NCBI GenBank assembly: GCA_023488945.1
Contig: JAMDBZ010000072.1
Location: 1-6,136 of the forward strand
Origin: Deltaproteobacteria bacterium
Lineage (GTDB): Bacteria > Desulfobacterota_E > Deferrimicrobia > Deferrimicrobiales > Deferrimicrobiaceae
Direction of reading: 5' to 3'
DNA length: 6,136 nt
Under the pieces are notes generated by a model. It did not search any database, was not told the DNA's origin, and saw only the letters and a program-made list of their open reading frames with translations. The position numbers were made by a program, and so were the translations under genes. Shown here piece by piece: positions 4,693 through 6,136 of this stretch; position 1 is the first letter of the stretch; each line of letters begins with the position of its first letter.

Positions 4693-4942
4693 CGGGAGAC
4701 GTCGCGGCTCCCGCTCCCGGCCCGTCTATCCCCCCCAGGACGACCGTGTCGGCGGGGCGGAACTTCCCCGAGCGCCTGCAACCTTCGCCCGGCGCGGCGT
4801 CTCCTAAGGACGTGCGGAGCGTGGCGATGGGCACGCCGGTGCCCGGACCCGCGCCTTGCGGGCGGAAGGACGAACCGGGCGTCACGTTGTGTCCGGATGC
4901 GATTCCGGTAAGATGAATGTTACGTCGATAGGGGGGCGAGCT
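4634..4942. other. Gene-free stretch before the thioesterase
   Basis: These 309 bases hold the two hairpins described at 4633-4692, a short palindrome GGGCAC-GCCG-GTGCCC (4829-4844) and a candidate promoter near the right end. Open frames on both strands are Gly-, Pro- and Ala-rich without start signals or family likeness and are taken as chance. No RNA gene is recognised. Confidence 0.5.
4887..4914 (+). promoter_or_regulatory. Candidate promoter for the thioesterase gene
   Basis: TTGTGT (4887-4892) and TAAGAT (4909-4914) are 16 bases apart, three and four matches of six. Transcription would begin near 4921, leaving a leader of about 22 bases that contains the AGGGGG binding site. This places in-frame ATG 4913 inside the -10 element and favours GTG 4943 as the start. 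Confidence 0.35.
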
Positions 4943-5371
4943 GTGGAACAGGCCTTCTCCGACCGCTTGAAAGAGAAGGTGAAGACGCCGCCGGTGGCGG
5001 TCCTCGTCGGGATGCGCGCGCTGTCGTTCGGAGGAGGCGAGGCGGTCCTCGAGATGAAGGCCGACCGGCGGCACCACAACCCGATGGGGACGGTCCACGG
5101 CGGGATCCTCTGCGATCTCGCGGATCTGGCGATGGGGTATGCGTTCGCCTCGACGCTGGGGCCGGGCGAATCGTTCACCACCCTCGAGCTCAAGATCAAT
5201 TTCTTGAGGCCGGTATTCGACGAGAAGCTCACGGCCAAAGCCAAGGTGATGCACCGGGGCCGGTCGATCGGGATGGTCGAGGTGGACGTGACCAACGAGG
5301 CCGGCAAGGTCGTCGCCCGCGGTTCCTCCACCTGCACGGTCCTTTCGGGCGAAGCCGCCAGGGAGCGATGA
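4943..5371 (+). CDS. PaaI-like hotdog-fold thioesterase
   Basis: A 142-residue protein of the PaaI/4-hydroxybenzoyl-CoA thioesterase group, which hydrolyses acyl-CoA thioesters in the cytoplasm, often acting on phenylacetyl- or hydroxylated aromatic-CoA. The signature is H45-N-P-M-G-T-V-H-G-G54, whose helix start binds the thioester carbonyl, followed by D61 in D-L-A-D-L-A-M-G as the catalytic acid; then T-T-L-E-L-K-I-N-F-L-R-P and the strands A-K-V-M-H-R-G-R-S-I-G and V-A-R-G-S-S-T-C-T. Length is typical. The GTG at 4943 is chosen for AGGGGG (4930-4935) seven bases upstream; in-frame ATG 4913 would add ten residues but has no binding site and sits in a likely promoter. Its stop overlaps the next start (ATGA). 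No aromatic-degradation genes are in view, so the substrate is open. Confidence 0.87.
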   Translation: MEQAFSDRLKEKVKTPPVAVLVGMRALSFGGGEAVLEMKADRRHHNPMGTVHGGILCDLADLAMGYAFASTLGPGESFTTLELKINFLRPVFDEKLTAKAKVMHRGRSIGMVEVDVTNEAGKVVARGSSTCTVLSGEAARER

Positions 5372-6033
5372 GGCGGACGGCCGCGTTCCTCGTCCTGTTC
5401 GCCGCCGCGATGGCGTTCGTCGAGGCGGCGGTGGTCGTCTACCTCCGGCGGGTCCTGGGGGAGGTCGAGATCTTCCCGATGAAGGATCTCCCCCCGCCGC
5501 TTCTGGCCATCGAGATCGCCCGCGAAGCGGCCACGATCGCGATGCTCCTCGCCGTCTCCCTCCTCTCCGTCCGCGGGGGCATCCGCAGGATGGGAGCGTT
5601 CCTCCTCACGTTCGCCGCCTGGGACGTCTTCTACTACCTCTGGCTCTACGTCGTGATCGGCTGGCCCGCAGGGATCGGCGAGTGGGACATCCTCTTCCTC
5701 ATCCCCGCCCCGTGGGTCGGGCCGGTCTGGTCGGTGCTCCTTCTCTGCGCCGGGATGATCGCTTTTGCGGCCCTTTTCCTGCGCGCGCCGGAAAAAGCGC
5801 CGTTCTCGCCGGGCCGCTGGGGATGGGCGACGGGGGTCGCCGGTCTCGTTGCGATTGTCGGGTCGTACGTCCGGGAGTGGGTCAAGATCGGGTACGGCAA
5901 AGGGGTCCCGGTCGACTTTTCCGTGCTCCCGTTCCTTGCCGGCTTGGCGCTCCTTGGCGTTTCCGGATGGTTGACCTATCGCCGGATCGTGTGGATTCCG
6001 GCCGGCGCCGGTCGCGACCGGCTCACCGTCTGA
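5368..6033 (+). CDS. Six-helix membrane protein of unknown function
   Basis: A 221-residue integral membrane protein with about six hydrophobic segments near residues 4-24, 45-66, 74-97, 117-138, 152-168 and 184-205. Recognisable conserved-looking features are E-A-A-V-V-V-Y-L-R after helix one, an A-R-E-A-A-T entry to helix two, A-W85-D86-V-F-Y-Y-L-W in helix three, and W106-D-I-L-F-L-I-P-A-P-W116-V-G-P before helix four. I recall similar uncharacterised proteins in other bacteria, all unnamed. No transporter or enzyme motif can be assigned. The start ATG overlaps the thioesterase stop in ATGA, with AGGGAG just upstream, so the two are translationally coupled. The pairing might suggest a lipid or acyl-related role, which is inference only. 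Confidence 0.8.
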   Translation: MRRTAAFLVLFAAAMAFVEAAVVVYLRRVLGEVEIFPMKDLPPPLLAIEIAREAATIAMLLAVSLLSVRGGIRRMGAFLLTFAAWDVFYYLWLYVVIGWPAGIGEWDILFLIPAPWVGPVWSVLLLCAGMIAFAALFLRAPEKAPFSPGRWGWATGVAGLVAIVGSYVREWVKIGYGKGVPVDFSVLPFLAGLALLGVSGWLTYRRIVWIPAGAGRDRLTV

Positions 6034-6136
6034 TGACCATCGGCGACGGCGCGAACGCGGTGCGGGCTGTGCGTTTCGACGCGCCGCGTCTCAATCCGCT
6101 GCGCCTGAAGTGCCGCGCCTCAATCCGCTTGACGGG
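6033..6136 (+). CDS. Possible start of a further gene, cut by the window edge
   Basis: An ATG at 6033 overlaps the preceding stop in TGATG and its frame stays open for 34 codons to the window end. The predicted residues are Arg- and Ala-rich, start MTIGDGANAV, and match no family I recognise. The frame runs through a direct repeat whose 29-base period is not a multiple of three, which argues against coding. It may be chance. Confidence 0.13.
   Translation, partial: MTIGDGANAVRAVRFDAPRLNPLRLKCRASIRLT
6083..6129 (+). repeat. Two 18-base direct repeats, 29-base period
   Basis: GCCGCGTCTCAATCCGCT (6083-6100) recurs at 6112-6129 with one mismatch (T to C at the seventh base), leaving an 11-base spacer. 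The second copy is followed by TGACGGG at the window edge, so whether more copies follow cannot be seen. Confidence 0.5.

Noticed and set aside
4364..5254. 296-codon minus-strand frame spanning the ScdA_N gene, the gap and part of the thioesterase
   Set aside because: It is antisense to two recognised genes, and in the gap it reads as Gly- and Pro-rich sequence without family likeness.
6083..6136. Possible CRISPR array start
   Set aside because: Repeats of 18 bases with 11-base spacers are too short, only two copies are visible, and no cas gene is present.

Overview
The window is GC-rich bacterial DNA, with third codon positions dominated by G and C. The gene set is a lipoprotein peptidase, a PIN toxin pair, an FAD oxidoreductase cluster with a stand-alone ScdA_N-type domain, and a PaaI-like thioesterase. 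This suits a high-GC Gram-negative such as a Desulfobacterota-like or related environmental lineage, but nothing here fixes the taxon.

Layout. Bases 1-120 hold what may be the 5' end of an insertion sequence (N-terminus of an ISAzo13-like transposase, minus strand), abutting the 3' end of an M48-family zinc metallopeptidase lipoprotein gene (109-969, minus). A divergent control region (970-1155) separates it from a small cupin gene (1156-1536). Next is a two-gene toxin-antitoxin operon (1630-2258). A gene-free stretch of 370 bases with a palindromic repeat follows (2259-2628). Then comes a same-strand cluster of four genes (2629-4633): an FAD-dependent pyridine-nucleotide-disulphide-type oxidoreductase, a 132-residue four-helix membrane protein resembling a fragment of haem-copper oxidase subunit I, a second small cupin related to the first, and a 65-residue stand-alone ScdA_N/DUF542 domain with a Cys-Cys pair. 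After two GC-rich hairpins and a likely new promoter come a hotdog-fold thioesterase and a translationally coupled six-helix membrane protein of unknown function (4943-6033). The right edge carries a short direct repeat of 29-base period.

How the parts may work together. The four-gene cluster is the most unusual unit. It combines a soluble flavin electron carrier, a membrane protein with haem-ligand-like histidines, a sensor-like cupin, and the domain that in RIC/ScdA/YtfE proteins serves iron-sulphur cluster repair after nitric oxide or oxidative damage. A redox or nitrosative-stress role is a reasonable hypothesis, but it rests on domain association only. The toxin-antitoxin operon shows the clearest regulatory architecture: a near-consensus promoter (TTGACC, 17 bases, TATTAT) whose -35 and spacer are covered by two copies of the palindrome GACCNGGTC, with a third copy upstream. 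The predicted transcription start falls on the antitoxin ATG, so the message is probably leaderless.
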